DNA of 64,000 nt from positions 1,649,652 through 1,713,651 of the forward strand of contig NZ_KB899241.1 of assembly GCF_000378125.1 (NCBI RefSeq), given 5' to 3'. This DNA is from Rudaea cellulosilytica DSM 22992 (GTDB lineage Bacteria; Pseudomonadota; Gammaproteobacteria; Xanthomonadales; Rhodanobacteraceae). Every line of letters starts with the position of its first letter. The stretch's first letter is position 1. The notes under the pieces were generated by a model. It ran no database searches. It saw only the letters and a list, made by a program, of their open reading frames with translations, and had not been told where the DNA came from. Both the position numbers and the translations under genes were made by a program. Positions 1 to 7,495 of the stretch are shown here, piece by piece.

Positions 1-2
1 TT

Positions 3-488
3 GTCGAGCGGGAACTCTTGACCGACCATTGGATGCGCGCGCAATCGTTGACGGATCCGGCGGCTGCCAATTCCGATCGCCCCGATCATGGTCCGATGGG
101 CGCCTTCTCCGCGTGGCCTGCCGAAACGATCGCCGTGATGAGCGAGTTCGGACAGTACGGCAAGGCGCTCGACTTTCTGCATCGATGCGCGGAGGTGACT
201 TCGGAAGGGCCGTTTTCTCAATCCCGCGAGTTGCTCGGCAAGACCTCGGATGCGCCGACAAGGATCGCCAGCCGAGGAGATCAGGATTACTACGTCAGCT
301 CGGGCGCCTCGTTTGCGGAAACGATCATTCGCGAGTTCTTTGGATACCAGCCCGACTGGGTGACACATACAACAGTGGCAAACCGCGAGCCACGGGGATT
401 CGAGGGGCAACTGCTTAACGTCTCTCAAGTGGGACGCAAGCTGACTATCAATAGCACTCCTCGGGGCCTCAACGTGGAAGAGCGCTAG
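3..488 (+). CDS. C-terminal part of a probable glycosidase (5' end outside window)
   Basis: The frame is open from the first bases of the window, so this is the last ~160 codons of a longer gene. The visible part is rich in aromatic residues and has helical segments such as GAFSAWPAETIAVM and ASFAETIIREFFGYQPDW, followed by a short beta-type tail ending near GFEGQLLNVSQVGRKL. That layout resembles the end of the (alpha/alpha)6 six-hairpin catalytic domain plus C-terminal sheet of glycosidases such as the alpha-L-rhamnosidase-like groups. This is inference from pattern only; the catalytic acids are outside the window. Its place at the head of a deoxysugar catabolic island supports a carbohydrate role. 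It could instead be another all-helical polysaccharide-active protein. Confidence 0.4.
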   Translation, partial: VERELLTDHWMRAQSLTDPAAANSDRPDHGPMGAFSAWPAETIAVMSEFGQYGKALDFLHRCAEVTSEGPFSQSRELLGKTSDAPTRIASRGDQDYYVSSGASFAETIIREFFGYQPDWVTHTTVANREPRGFEGQLLNVSQVGRKLTINSTPRGLNVEER

Positions 489-556
489 TTCTATGGCGAG
501 CGATCGATGTCGACCCGACCCAATTCGCCCTCTACGCGCTTTTTTGGCTATCATTG

Positions 557-570
557 TGGTAACGCTAACA
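557..570. promoter_or_regulatory. Candidate LacI-family operator
   Basis: TGGTAACGCTAACA is an imperfect 14-bp palindrome with a central CG, the form typical of LacI/GalR-family operators (half-sites TGGTAAC and TGTTAGC). It lies about 107 bp before the start of the Tat-linked dehydrogenase operon at 677. No LacI-family regulator is encoded in the window, so the cognate protein would be elsewhere. Sequence pattern only. Confidence 0.35.
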
Positions 571-676
571 TTAATTGGCTCGACGCGAGCCACGGAAATT
601 GGCCGCACCGTTTTTACCGTCGTCGATGAGTAGGTATTCGTCGATTTGCAAACACCGTTGCCACTGAGAGAAGCAC

Positions 677-1591
677 ATGCACGAGCCATCACGCAGACAA
701 TTTCTCATCCGTTCGGCCGCGCTCGGGGCGGCATTCGCCACTGCGGGGATGTCACGTCAGCTGATGGCCAATCCACTGGGCAAGCCGATCGGCATTCAAC
801 TTTGGACGGTCAACGATGCCCTTCAGCGCGATCCCGCGGCTACGTTGAACAAGCTCGCCAAGATCGGCTTCAAGGAGGTGGAGCCCGCAGTCTTTGCTGG
901 CCTTGCACCGCAGCAGTTCCGCCGCCTGCTCGACGATGCAGGACTGCGCTGCCCAAGCACCCACGTGCAGTTCGACTTGGACCATCTCGACAAGGCGTTC
1001 GAGGATGCACACGTGCTGGGTGCCAGCTATGTCGTCGCGGGTTCGCTGATGGGGCTGGTCGTCGATGCGACAAAGACCAAACTCGAATGGCAACTGGGGA
1101 TGAGCGCGGACGAGGCGAAGCGCACGGCGGAGGTCGCCAATCGCATCGGCGAAGCGGCGAAGCGCGCGGGCCTGCAGTTCGCGCTGCACAACCACGATCG
1201 TGAGTTCGTCGACTTAGGTAACGGTGAGGCCGGCTACGACATCGTCTTGCGTGAGACTGATGCGACGCTCGTGCAATTCGAAATCGATTGCGGCTGGATG
1301 ATGTTCGCCGGGCGCAACCCGGTCGACTATTTCAAGAAGTATCCAGGCCGCATTCCGCTCATCCACGTCAAGGACTTCCAGCCGAAGCAGAACAAGGATG
1401 CCAAGCCGATGGCCGAGAAGATGCGCGGCGCAGAACTGGGCCGCGGTGTGGTCGACTACAAGCCGATCTTCGCTGCGGCGAAGGCCGCGGGGGTCAAGCA
1501 CTATTTCAGCGAGCAGGAAGGACCGTTCTCGCGCATGAGTTCGCTCGAAGCCGCGCGGGTCAATTACGACTATCTGCATTCGCTCAACTAG
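677..1591 (+). CDS. Tat-exported sugar isomerase/epimerase-like TIM-barrel protein
   Basis: This 304-residue protein has a twin-arginine signal (SRRQFLIRSAALGAAFATAG, residues 5-24), so it is predicted to act in the periplasm. The rest is a xylose-isomerase-like TIM barrel. Candidate metal ligands are visible: HNHDREF near residue 173, FEIDCGW near 206, HVKDFQP near 230 and EQEGP near 279. Most members of this superfamily isomerise sugars in the cytoplasm, so export is notable. Tat-exported members next to GMC dehydrogenases have been linked to processing of 3-keto sugars or glycosides; applying that here is inference. An AGAGAAG-like ribosome site precedes the ATG, and the next gene starts 10 bp after the stop, so 677-3959 is probably one operon. 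Confidence 0.75.
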   Translation: MHEPSRRQFLIRSAALGAAFATAGMSRQLMANPLGKPIGIQLWTVNDALQRDPAATLNKLAKIGFKEVEPAVFAGLAPQQFRRLLDDAGLRCPSTHVQFDLDHLDKAFEDAHVLGASYVVAGSLMGLVVDATKTKLEWQLGMSADEAKRTAEVANRIGEAAKRAGLQFALHNHDREFVDLGNGEAGYDIVLRETDATLVQFEIDCGWMMFAGRNPVDYFKKYPGRIPLIHVKDFQPKQNKDAKPMAEKMRGAELGRGVVDYKPIFAAAKAAGVKHYFSEQEGPFSRMSSLEAARVNYDYLHSLN

Positions 1592-1601
1592 GGGATCCGA
1601 G

Positions 1602-3287
1602 ATGGATAAGAACACCTATGACGCGATCGTCGTCGGCACCGGCATAACCGGGGGCTGGGCGGCAAAAGAATTGACGGAGAAGGGGCTGAAAACCCTGGTT
1701 CTCGATCGCGGACGCATGGTGCGCCATGGCGAGTATCCGACCACTACGGCGGATCCTTGGCAGTTGCCTCACGGCAACCGCTCGACGACGCAGGATATCG
1801 AACGCCAGCCCAAGCAGGCGCGCACCTACGCGATCTCGCAGGAATCCAAACACTGGTTCGTCGACGATATCGACAATCCGTACGAAGAGGATTATCGCTT
1901 CGACTGGATTCGCGGCTACCACGTCGGTGGCCGTTCGATCATGTGGGGCCGGCAGAGCTATCGCTGGAGCGAGATGGATTTCGAGGGCAACGCGAAAGAC
2001 GGCGTTGCCGTGGATTGGCCGATCCGCTACGCCGACATCGCGCCGTGGTACGACTATGTCGAGACCTTCATCGGGGTCAGCGGCCAAAACGAGGGGCTGG
2101 CGCAATTGCCCGATGGCAAGTTCCTGCCGCCGATGGAGCTCAACTGCGTCGAGCGCGAGTTCCAAGGCAAGCTCAAGAACAAGTTCGGCCGCGCGATGAC
2201 GATCGGACGCGTGGCGCACATGACCGCTCCGCTCACTCACGACCAAAGCCCGCAGCGCAGCACCTGCCGTTACCGCAACCAGTGCATTCGCGGCTGTCCG
2301 TTCGGCGCCTACTTCAGCAGCAATTCGAGCACGCTGCCGTCGGCGCAGAAGACCGGCAACATGACCCTCGTGCCGAACGCGATCGTTTACGAACTGATCT
2401 ACGATGCGAGAAAGGGCAGGGCCACTGGCGTGCGCGTGCTCGATGCGGAAACCGGTGTGCAGACGGATTACTTCGCGAAAGTGATTTTCCTGTGCGCATC
2501 GACGTTCGGCTCGACCCAGATCATGTTGAACTCGCTCTCGAGCCGGTTCCCGAACGGTTTCGGCAACGACAGCGGCGAGCTCGGCTGCAACATCATGGAC
2601 CATTATCTCGGCTCCGGTGCGAGCGCCATGGTCGAGGGCTTCGACGATCACTACTATTTTGGGCGCCGTCCCAACGGGTTCTACATCCCGCGCTTTCGCA
2701 ACGTCGGCAAAGACAAGCGCGACTACCTGCGCGGCTTCGGCTATCAGGGCGGCGCTTCGCGCGCCGGCTGGGACGAACTGCAGAACGCCTCGCAACTCGG
2801 CGAGGAATTGAAGAAGAAGGCGCAGGCGCCGGGGCCTTGGGTGATCGGCATGACCGGCTTCGGCGAAATCCTTCCGCATCACGACAATCGGGTCACGCTC
2901 GACCGCACCAAGAAGGACAAGTTCGGCCTGCCGATACTTCGGTTCGACGCGCGCCTGCGTGACAACGAACTGCGCATGCGCAAGGACATCGTCAACGATG
3001 CCGCCGAGATGCTCGAAGCGGCGGGATACCGCGATGTGCGCATCTTCGACCATGACTACGGCATTGGCCAAGGCATCCACGAGATGGGCACCGCGCGCAT
3101 GGGGCGCGACCCGAAGACGTCGGTGCTCAACGCCTGGAACCAGGTGCATGCGTGCAAGAACGTCTACGTCACCGACGGCTCGTGCATGACCTCATCCGCC
3201 TGCCAAAACCCTTCGTTGACCTACATGGCGCTGACCGCGCGTGCGGCCAACCACGCTGTCGAAGAACTCAAGCGCAACAATATCTGA
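1602..3287 (+). CDS. GMC-family FAD oxidoreductase, sugar/glycoside dehydrogenase large subunit
   Basis: A 561-residue glucose-methanol-choline family flavoprotein. The N-terminal FAD site is GTGITGGWAAKELTEKG (residues ~12-28), and a second FAD-contact region is GYHVGGRSIMWGRQ (~105-118). A cysteine group near residues 223-234 (CRYRNQCIRGC) resembles the iron-sulphur-binding cysteines of bacterial FAD sugar dehydrogenases. The catalytic His is in IHEMGTARMG (~492) and the Asn in QNPSLTYMAL (~535). These features fit the gluconate-2-/glucoside-3-dehydrogenase branch. There is no signal peptide of its own; in characterised relatives the Tat signal of the small subunit carries the pair out, and the next gene encodes such a subunit 9 bp downstream. 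No cytochrome c subunit is encoded nearby, so the electron acceptor is unknown. The substrate is not readable from sequence. Confidence 0.85.
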   Translation: MDKNTYDAIVVGTGITGGWAAKELTEKGLKTLVLDRGRMVRHGEYPTTTADPWQLPHGNRSTTQDIERQPKQARTYAISQESKHWFVDDIDNPYEEDYRFDWIRGYHVGGRSIMWGRQSYRWSEMDFEGNAKDGVAVDWPIRYADIAPWYDYVETFIGVSGQNEGLAQLPDGKFLPPMELNCVEREFQGKLKNKFGRAMTIGRVAHMTAPLTHDQSPQRSTCRYRNQCIRGCPFGAYFSSNSSTLPSAQKTGNMTLVPNAIVYELIYDARKGRATGVRVLDAETGVQTDYFAKVIFLCASTFGSTQIMLNSLSSRFPNGFGNDSGELGCNIMDHYLGSGASAMVEGFDDHYYFGRRPNGFYIPRFRNVGKDKRDYLRGFGYQGGASRAGWDELQNASQLGEELKKKAQAPGPWVIGMTGFGEILPHHDNRVTLDRTKKDKFGLPILRFDARLRDNELRMRKDIVNDAAEMLEAAGYRDVRIFDHDYGIGQGIHEMGTARMGRDPKTSVLNAWNQVHACKNVYVTDGSCMTSSACQNPSLTYMALTARAANHAVEELKRNNI

Positions 3288-3296
3288 GGACGAACC

Positions 3297-3959
3297 ATGG
3301 ATCGTCGCGAAGCAATACAGCGGGTGGCATTGTTGATGGGCGGTGCGATTTCCGCACCGGCCATGTTCGGCGCGCTCAGGGGTTATGCCGAGGAACCGAG
3401 TGCGGATTGGAAGCCATCCGTGCTCAGCAAAGGCGAACTGGCTTTGGTTTCCCGCGTCGCCGACATCATGATTCCGCGCACCGACACGCCGGGGGCGCTC
3501 GACGTCGGTGTCCCCGCCTTCATCGATACGATGCTGGAAGACGTCTATTCGAAGGAGGCTCAGGAGTTCTACCGGAGCGGGCTACGCGACTTCGATGCCG
3601 CGGCGAGGAAGGCGCATGGCAACTCGTTCCTCAAGCTGGATGCCCGGCAGCAGAAGGCGCTGGTGCAGAAGTTTCAGGATGCCGCGATCGCCGATGAACG
3701 CGCGGCAAGCGCCGAGCAGCAGAAGAAGCTCGTGCAGGAAGTTCGTGGCGCCGCGATGCTTGCGCAGCGCACCAAGCCGACAGTGTGGGCGCATCCGCGT
3801 CCTTTCATCCTGACGACGAAAGAGCTGACCTTGCTCGGCTTCTTCACCTCGCGCCTCGGCGCGACGCAAGTGCTGCAATACGTGGCGATCCCGGGTGCGT
3901 ATCACGGTTGCCTGCCAGTGAACCAGGCGGGCAACGGCAAGCGATGGGCAACTAATTAA
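3297..3959 (+). CDS. Gluconate 2-dehydrogenase subunit 3 family protein (Tat small subunit)
   Basis: A 220-residue small subunit of the kind that partners GMC sugar dehydrogenases. The N-terminus carries a twin-arginine signal (DRREAIQRVALLMGGAISA, residues 2-20). The mature part is mainly helical and ends with GAYHGCLPVNQAGNGKRW. In known three-component FAD sugar dehydrogenases this subunit is needed for folding and co-export of the flavoprotein; that role is inferred here. It follows the GMC gene by 9 bp and ends the operon. The next gene is convergent, and no strong terminator hairpin was seen in the 42-bp gap. Confidence 0.8.
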   Translation: MDRREAIQRVALLMGGAISAPAMFGALRGYAEEPSADWKPSVLSKGELALVSRVADIMIPRTDTPGALDVGVPAFIDTMLEDVYSKEAQEFYRSGLRDFDAAARKAHGNSFLKLDARQQKALVQKFQDAAIADERAASAEQQKKLVQEVRGAAMLAQRTKPTVWAHPRPFILTTKELTLLGFFTSRLGATQVLQYVAIPGAYHGCLPVNQAGNGKRWATN

Positions 3960-4001
3960 TCCTTCGTCGCTGCGTTCGTGCCTTGAACGAATTGCCAGGC
4001 A

Positions 4002-4991
4002 CTATCCGTCGAGCAACATTTTGACGTGTGCCAATGAGGCAGGCTGTGCTGCGAGCGCGGCGCGGCAGTCTTGTCGCAGTTGTTCGCGTTGCAATTCATC
4101 CAGGTATTCGAGCGGTGATTTGCCATCGACGCGCGCGAGAGCCAATGCGGGCAGCAGGGTTGCCGCGCGGGCTTCGAGATCGTCGCGCGATTCCCAATCG
4201 ACTTGTCGCAGGTAACATTCCGCCAGCCGGTCGAAACTCGCCCCCAATGCCTCCTTGGCTCCGCGGACCACGCGACGTTTGATCAAAAGGTGATTGAGGC
4301 AGAAGGCCAGATCGAACGCCGGGTCGCCGAACCATGCGCATTCCGCGTCGAGAAGCACGGGACCGTCTGGCCCGAGCAGAATGTTTTTCGGACTCACGTC
4401 GCCGTGGACCAATGCCAAACGAGTTGTGGCGGTTCGTTTGGCCAGAGCGGTCAACACATCCGCGAAATCGACGTGCTTCTTTGCGATCGTCAGCAGGTAA
4501 GGATCAATCCTCAGCTGATGAAACAGATCATCAGTCGCGAATCGGTCAGCCAGTGTCGCATCACGTGCCGACGCCGCATGAATGCCGCCGAGCAGCTCGC
4601 CTACGGCGGCTGCGGCTGCGACATCGACGCGCCCGGCTAGCAACTCGCTCTTCCAGAGCGGGTAACGTTCCGGCGGCAACCAGGCCATCGCGAAGAGGCC
4701 GCGCGCCGTATCGTGAGCAATGGGCCGAGGGACATGGCCCGGTGCGATCGCATCGACCACTTGCAAATAGTCCCATTCGTACGCATTGCGGCCGACGGGG
4801 ACGAGCCATTCCGATTCCACTTTGAGCTGGGGCAAGGCGCGCTTGACGCAGAAAGCCCTATCTTTCGTCTCGATTCGCCAGATATCCGAAGACACACCGC
4901 CGGCGAGCGGCAACCATCGCGTTTCGCCGGCATTTTGAATCAAGCCGGTCTCGACGACGAACGCCTCCAGCTCGCGGTCAGGAGCGTTCAC
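4002..4991 (-). CDS. APH-fold phosphotransferase (small-molecule kinase), enolase-linked
   Basis: A 329-residue protein of the aminoglycoside phosphotransferase/choline kinase fold. The catalytic loop is VHGDVSPKNILLGPDG (~residues 196-211) with Asp in HGD and Asn in KNI; the metal-binding Asp is in LLDAECAWFGDPAFDLA (~214-230). The start is a GTG that overlaps the stop of the upstream enolase-like gene by four bases (GTGA), so the two are translationally coupled. Because it is fused into a sugar operon rather than a resistance locus, its substrate is more likely a sugar, polyol or hydroxy acid than an antibiotic. The substrate is unknown. Together with the enolase paralog it may phosphorylate and then dehydrate one intermediate, which is inference. 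Confidence 0.75.
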   Translation of the reverse strand: MNAPDRELEAFVVETGLIQNAGETRWLPLAGGVSSDIWRIETKDRAFCVKRALPQLKVESEWLVPVGRNAYEWDYLQVVDAIAPGHVPRPIAHDTARGLFAMAWLPPERYPLWKSELLAGRVDVAAAAAVGELLGGIHAASARDATLADRFATDDLFHQLRIDPYLLTIAKKHVDFADVLTALAKRTATTRLALVHGDVSPKNILLGPDGPVLLDAECAWFGDPAFDLAFCLNHLLIKRRVVRGAKEALGASFDRLAECYLRQVDWESRDDLEARAATLLPALALARVDGKSPLEYLDELQREQLRQDCRAALAAQPASLAHVKMLLDG

Positions 4992-6268
4992 AGCGGCGCG
5001 ATCATGGAAGCGCCCGACCAGGCAAGACCTTCCTCTTCGAGTCGAAGGAGTTGGTTGTATTTCGCCAGGCGCTCGGAGCTGCGGACCGAACCGATCTTGA
5101 TCTGACCACCGGCCACGCCGACGGCGAAGTCGGCGAGGAAGGCGTCCTCCGTTTCTCCCGAGCGGGCGGAAATGACCGTGGCATATCTTGCGCGCCGAGC
5201 CGTGTCGATCGCCGCGAGCGCACCGGAGAAAAGGCCGTTTTGATTGACCTTGATGAGCACGGCGTTGGCGATCCCTTCTTCGATGGCGCGGTTGATCCGC
5301 GATGGCTGCGTTGCGAACAAGTCGTCGCCGACCAACTGTCTCGAGTCGAGCGCCTGAGTCATCGCGGGCCAGTGGTCCCAGTCATCCTCGCCCAATCCGT
5401 CTTCGATCGACACGATCGGATAGGCCTGCACCCACTGGCGTTGAAGCTCGATCATCTCCTTGGCGTTGTAAGTCTGTCCCAAGCGATCAAATCGATATTG
5501 CCCTGAGTTGTCCTGCAGCGACGACGCGGCGACATCGAGCGCAATCGCGACTTGTTCGCCAGCGGCCAGACCGGCGCGTTCGAACGCCGCCACCATCAGA
5601 TCGAGCGCTTGTTCCGATCGTGCGAAACCCGGAGAAAGCCCGCCCTCGTCGGCGAGCAGCGTAGTGAGGCCTTGCTCGGCGCACAGCTCGGCAGCCGCAC
5701 TTCTTACCCGACAGATCCAAGCCAGCGCCTCGGAGTAGGAGCGAGCGCCCACCGGAATCATCAGGAAATCCTGTACGTCCATGCCTCGTCCGGCGTGCAG
5801 ACCGCCGGACAAGATGTTGACCATCGGCAGCGGCAGGGTCGGCGTCGTGCCGGCCAGTTCGGCGATCCTGCGGTAAAGGGGTAGCCCTGACACCGTTGCT
5901 GCGGCGCGCACGGCAGCGAGGCTGACGGCGAGCGTGGCGTTCGCGCCGAGACGGGCCAGATTCGGCGTTCCGTCGGCGTCGCGAAGCTTCTCGTCGAGGC
6001 CCGCTTGGTCGAGCACATCGTGGCCGTCGAGTAGACGGGCAATTTCGCCTGTGACATTGGATACAGCGCGCGATACACCAAGGCCATTCCAAGCCTCGCC
6101 GCCATCACGCAGTTCCACCGCTTCGGCCTTGCCTTTGGACGCGCCGGAAGGGACGGAGGCACGTGCAGTCTGGCCACCGGCAAGGGTGATTTCCGCTTCG
6201 ACCGTCGGGCGGCTTCGAGAATCAAGAATCTGACGGGCGTGGATACGGCGAATTCGACTTGCGCTCAC
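4988..6268 (-). CDS. Divergent enolase paralog (probable altered function)
   Basis: At 426 residues this is a full-length enolase homolog (N-terminus ARQILDSRSRPTVEAEITL). Metal ligands are present (LDVAASS, SIEDGL, VGDDLFAT), as are the catalytic Lys in LIKVNQNG, the Lys in GQIKIG and the Glu in ADEGGL. Two normally invariant positions are changed. The QEF motif that carries yeast Glu168 reads VQDF, and the SHRSGETED motif that carries His373 reads SARSGETED. The mobile loop reads SGASKG instead of SGASTG. Such changes are not expected in a glycolytic enolase, and the gene sits between a mutarotase and a kinase. I infer a specialised role on another phosphorylated acid, though a weak or redundant enolase cannot be excluded. 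The start is GTG. Confidence 0.85.
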   Translation of the reverse strand: MSASRIRRIHARQILDSRSRPTVEAEITLAGGQTARASVPSGASKGKAEAVELRDGGEAWNGLGVSRAVSNVTGEIARLLDGHDVLDQAGLDEKLRDADGTPNLARLGANATLAVSLAAVRAAATVSGLPLYRRIAELAGTTPTLPLPMVNILSGGLHAGRGMDVQDFLMIPVGARSYSEALAWICRVRSAAAELCAEQGLTTLLADEGGLSPGFARSEQALDLMVAAFERAGLAAGEQVAIALDVAASSLQDNSGQYRFDRLGQTYNAKEMIELQRQWVQAYPIVSIEDGLGEDDWDHWPAMTQALDSRQLVGDDLFATQPSRINRAIEEGIANAVLIKVNQNGLFSGALAAIDTARRARYATVISARSGETEDAFLADFAVGVAGGQIKIGSVRSSERLAKYNQLLRLEEEGLAWSGASMIAPL

Positions 6269-6313
6269 GAATGGTCCTGCTGGTATTGATGTGCGTTGGC
6301 CCGGCCCTGCGGG

Positions 6314-6676
6314 TCAGGGATGATCTTTCAAGTTGAACAGTTCACTCATTGCCACCCAATCCTCGGATGGCGATTGCGGAGCAATCGAGCCGAATGCGAT
6401 CGGTTTCTGGTAGACACTCATTTTGTCCACCCACGCCTTCATGCAGGCGTTGTCTCCGGCCTTGGCGAAATCAGCCGCGCTAATCTCGTCACTCAAGTCC
6501 AGGATCATGAACAGGCGATTGCCTGCGCGATATATCTGCAAATCCTCCACGCCGTGATCGCAGAAGAACGCGACGATTTCCGCCGGTGTTTTTCCGGGGC
6601 GATGCCACTCTTCATAGGCTTCAATCGCCTGCTGGTGATCAACGAGATCCAGCGCGAAGCAATGTCGGTGCGTCAC
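6314..6676 (-). CDS. L-rhamnose/L-fucose mutarotase-type protein (RhaM family)
   Basis: A 120-residue ferredoxin-like alpha/beta-barrel protein of the COG3254 type. The family motifs CFALDLVD (residues ~6-13), YEEWHRP (~21-27) with its His, DLQIYRAGNRLFMILD (~45-60) and a C-terminal MSELFNL are visible. The family interconverts alpha and beta anomers of L-rhamnose or L-fucose in the cytoplasm. Which sugar is handled cannot be decided here. It follows the GntR gene by 10 bp and precedes the enolase paralog by 45 bp on the same strand, so the regulator, mutarotase, enolase and kinase appear to form one operon. Confidence 0.8.
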   Translation of the reverse strand: MTHRHCFALDLVDHQQAIEAYEEWHRPGKTPAEIVAFFCDHGVEDLQIYRAGNRLFMILDLSDEISAADFAKAGDNACMKAWVDKMSVYQKPIAFGSIAPQSPSEDWVAMSELFNLKDHP

Positions 6677-6686
6677 GATGCTTCCC

Positions 6687-7397
6687 TCAAAGCCCCATGG
6701 CGCGATGCATTGCCGAATTCAGATGCGCCAACATTTCCGACGTGGCCAGTTCAACGTTGCGGTCGCGACACGCCTCAAGAATCTTGACGTGTTCTTTGAG
6801 CGTCCGGTTGATCAACGGCGTTGTTTCGCGACGATCCATAAGGATCAGCGAGGTGTAGTTCTGCAGACGCTTGGTGGTCGATTCGATAAGCGGATTGGCG
6901 AGACTCCCTATCAGGCCGCCGTGCAACCGGTGTTCGAGCTCATGCAGCCTCGGTAGCGGGTCGAAGCCGTTCCCCTCCATTTCTTCGATGAATTCATGGT
7001 GGTCGGCCAGCAGCACCTCGATCTCCTCGATCGACGTCCTCTCGGCGTAACGGTGGACCGCCTCGCACTCGATGATCATGCGGAACTGATAGGTGCTCCG
7101 GATCAGGTCCATGTCGGCTTTGATGAACTCGATGCCGGCTCGCGGATGAATCTTCACCAAGCCTTCGACTTCGAGCACACGCAGAGCATCGCGCAGGGGC
7201 TGGATGGGCACGCCCAGAAGCTCGACGAGCTCACCCTGTGACATATACGCCCCGGCGGCGATGCGCCGTTGAAACAGGCCATCCATGATGAGTTGGCAGG
7301 CGGTTTTGCTCAGGCGGGTCGCGCTTCCAGGGGCAGGTTGCCCTTTTTTGGGTGCGGAGACGGAACGCCGTGCTTGCTTAGTTACTTTTTTTATCAT
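6687..7397 (-). CDS. GntR/FadR-family transcriptional regulator, copy 1
   Basis: An FCD-type GntR regulator of about 236 residues. The N-terminal winged helix includes YMSQGELVELLGVPIQPLRDALRVLEVEGLV, and the C-terminal helical FCD domain has the ligand/metal residues around FRMIIECEAVHRYAE and HELEHRLHGGLI. It is nearly identical along its whole length to the protein encoded at 10573-11283. An earlier in-frame ATG at 7409 exists, but it is destroyed in the other copy while the ATG at 7397 is kept, so 7397 is preferred. There is no obvious Shine-Dalgarno; the position is taken by a palindrome that may be the operator. It probably represses this operon and the divergent MFS gene in response to a sugar acid. 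Confidence 0.85.
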   Translation of the reverse strand: MIKKVTKQARRSVSAPKKGQPAPGSATRLSKTACQLIMDGLFQRRIAAGAYMSQGELVELLGVPIQPLRDALRVLEVEGLVKIHPRAGIEFIKADMDLIRSTYQFRMIIECEAVHRYAERTSIEEIEVLLADHHEFIEEMEGNGFDPLPRLHELEHRLHGGLIGSLANPLIESTTKRLQNYTSLILMDRRETTPLINRTLKEHVKILEACRDRNVELATSEMLAHLNSAMHRAMGL

Positions 7398-7403
7398 ATC
7401 TAT

Positions 7404-7417
7404 TATCATATCTGATA
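7404..7417. promoter_or_regulatory. Candidate GntR operator in divergent promoter, copy 1
   Basis: TATCATATCTGATA is an imperfect palindrome (TATCA-N4-TGATA) in a strikingly AT-rich stretch between the divergent GntR and MFS genes. Further ATCATATC copies lie just before it. The same block, with two base changes, precedes the second GntR gene at 11290-11303, which fits an autoregulatory site read by both paralogs. The link to the regulator is inference. Confidence 0.5.
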
Positions 7418-7434
7418 TTTCACATTGTCGCTAG

Positions 7435-7494
7435 ATGGGTCGCCTTATGCCAATCGCTGGCCTCAGAACCATCCGTTTCCAGAGAGCCCCCTAG
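7435..7494 (+). pseudogene. Truncated 5' end of a duplicated enolase-superfamily gene
   Basis: A 19-codon frame beginning ATG (MGRLMPIAGLRTIRFQRAP, then TAG) lies directly after the AT-rich promoter. It aligns with the first residues of the dehydratase at 11321 (MDRLMQIVDFRITRFQFD), which follows the same promoter block in the other copy. It is therefore best read as the remnant of a duplicated gene cut off at its 5' end. The MFS start codon lies two bases beyond the stop. It may now act as a short leader peptide, but that is speculative. Confidence 0.6.
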
Positions 7495-7495
7495 C

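Noticed and set aside
1584-3149. Minus-strand frame of about 520 codons opposite the GMC gene
   Set aside because: The plus strand holds an unmistakable GMC flavoprotein. The antisense translation has no recognisable motif.
4002-4991. Aminoglycoside resistance gene
   Set aside because: The fold is APH-like, but the gene is coupled to an enolase paralog in a sugar operon. Context favours metabolism.
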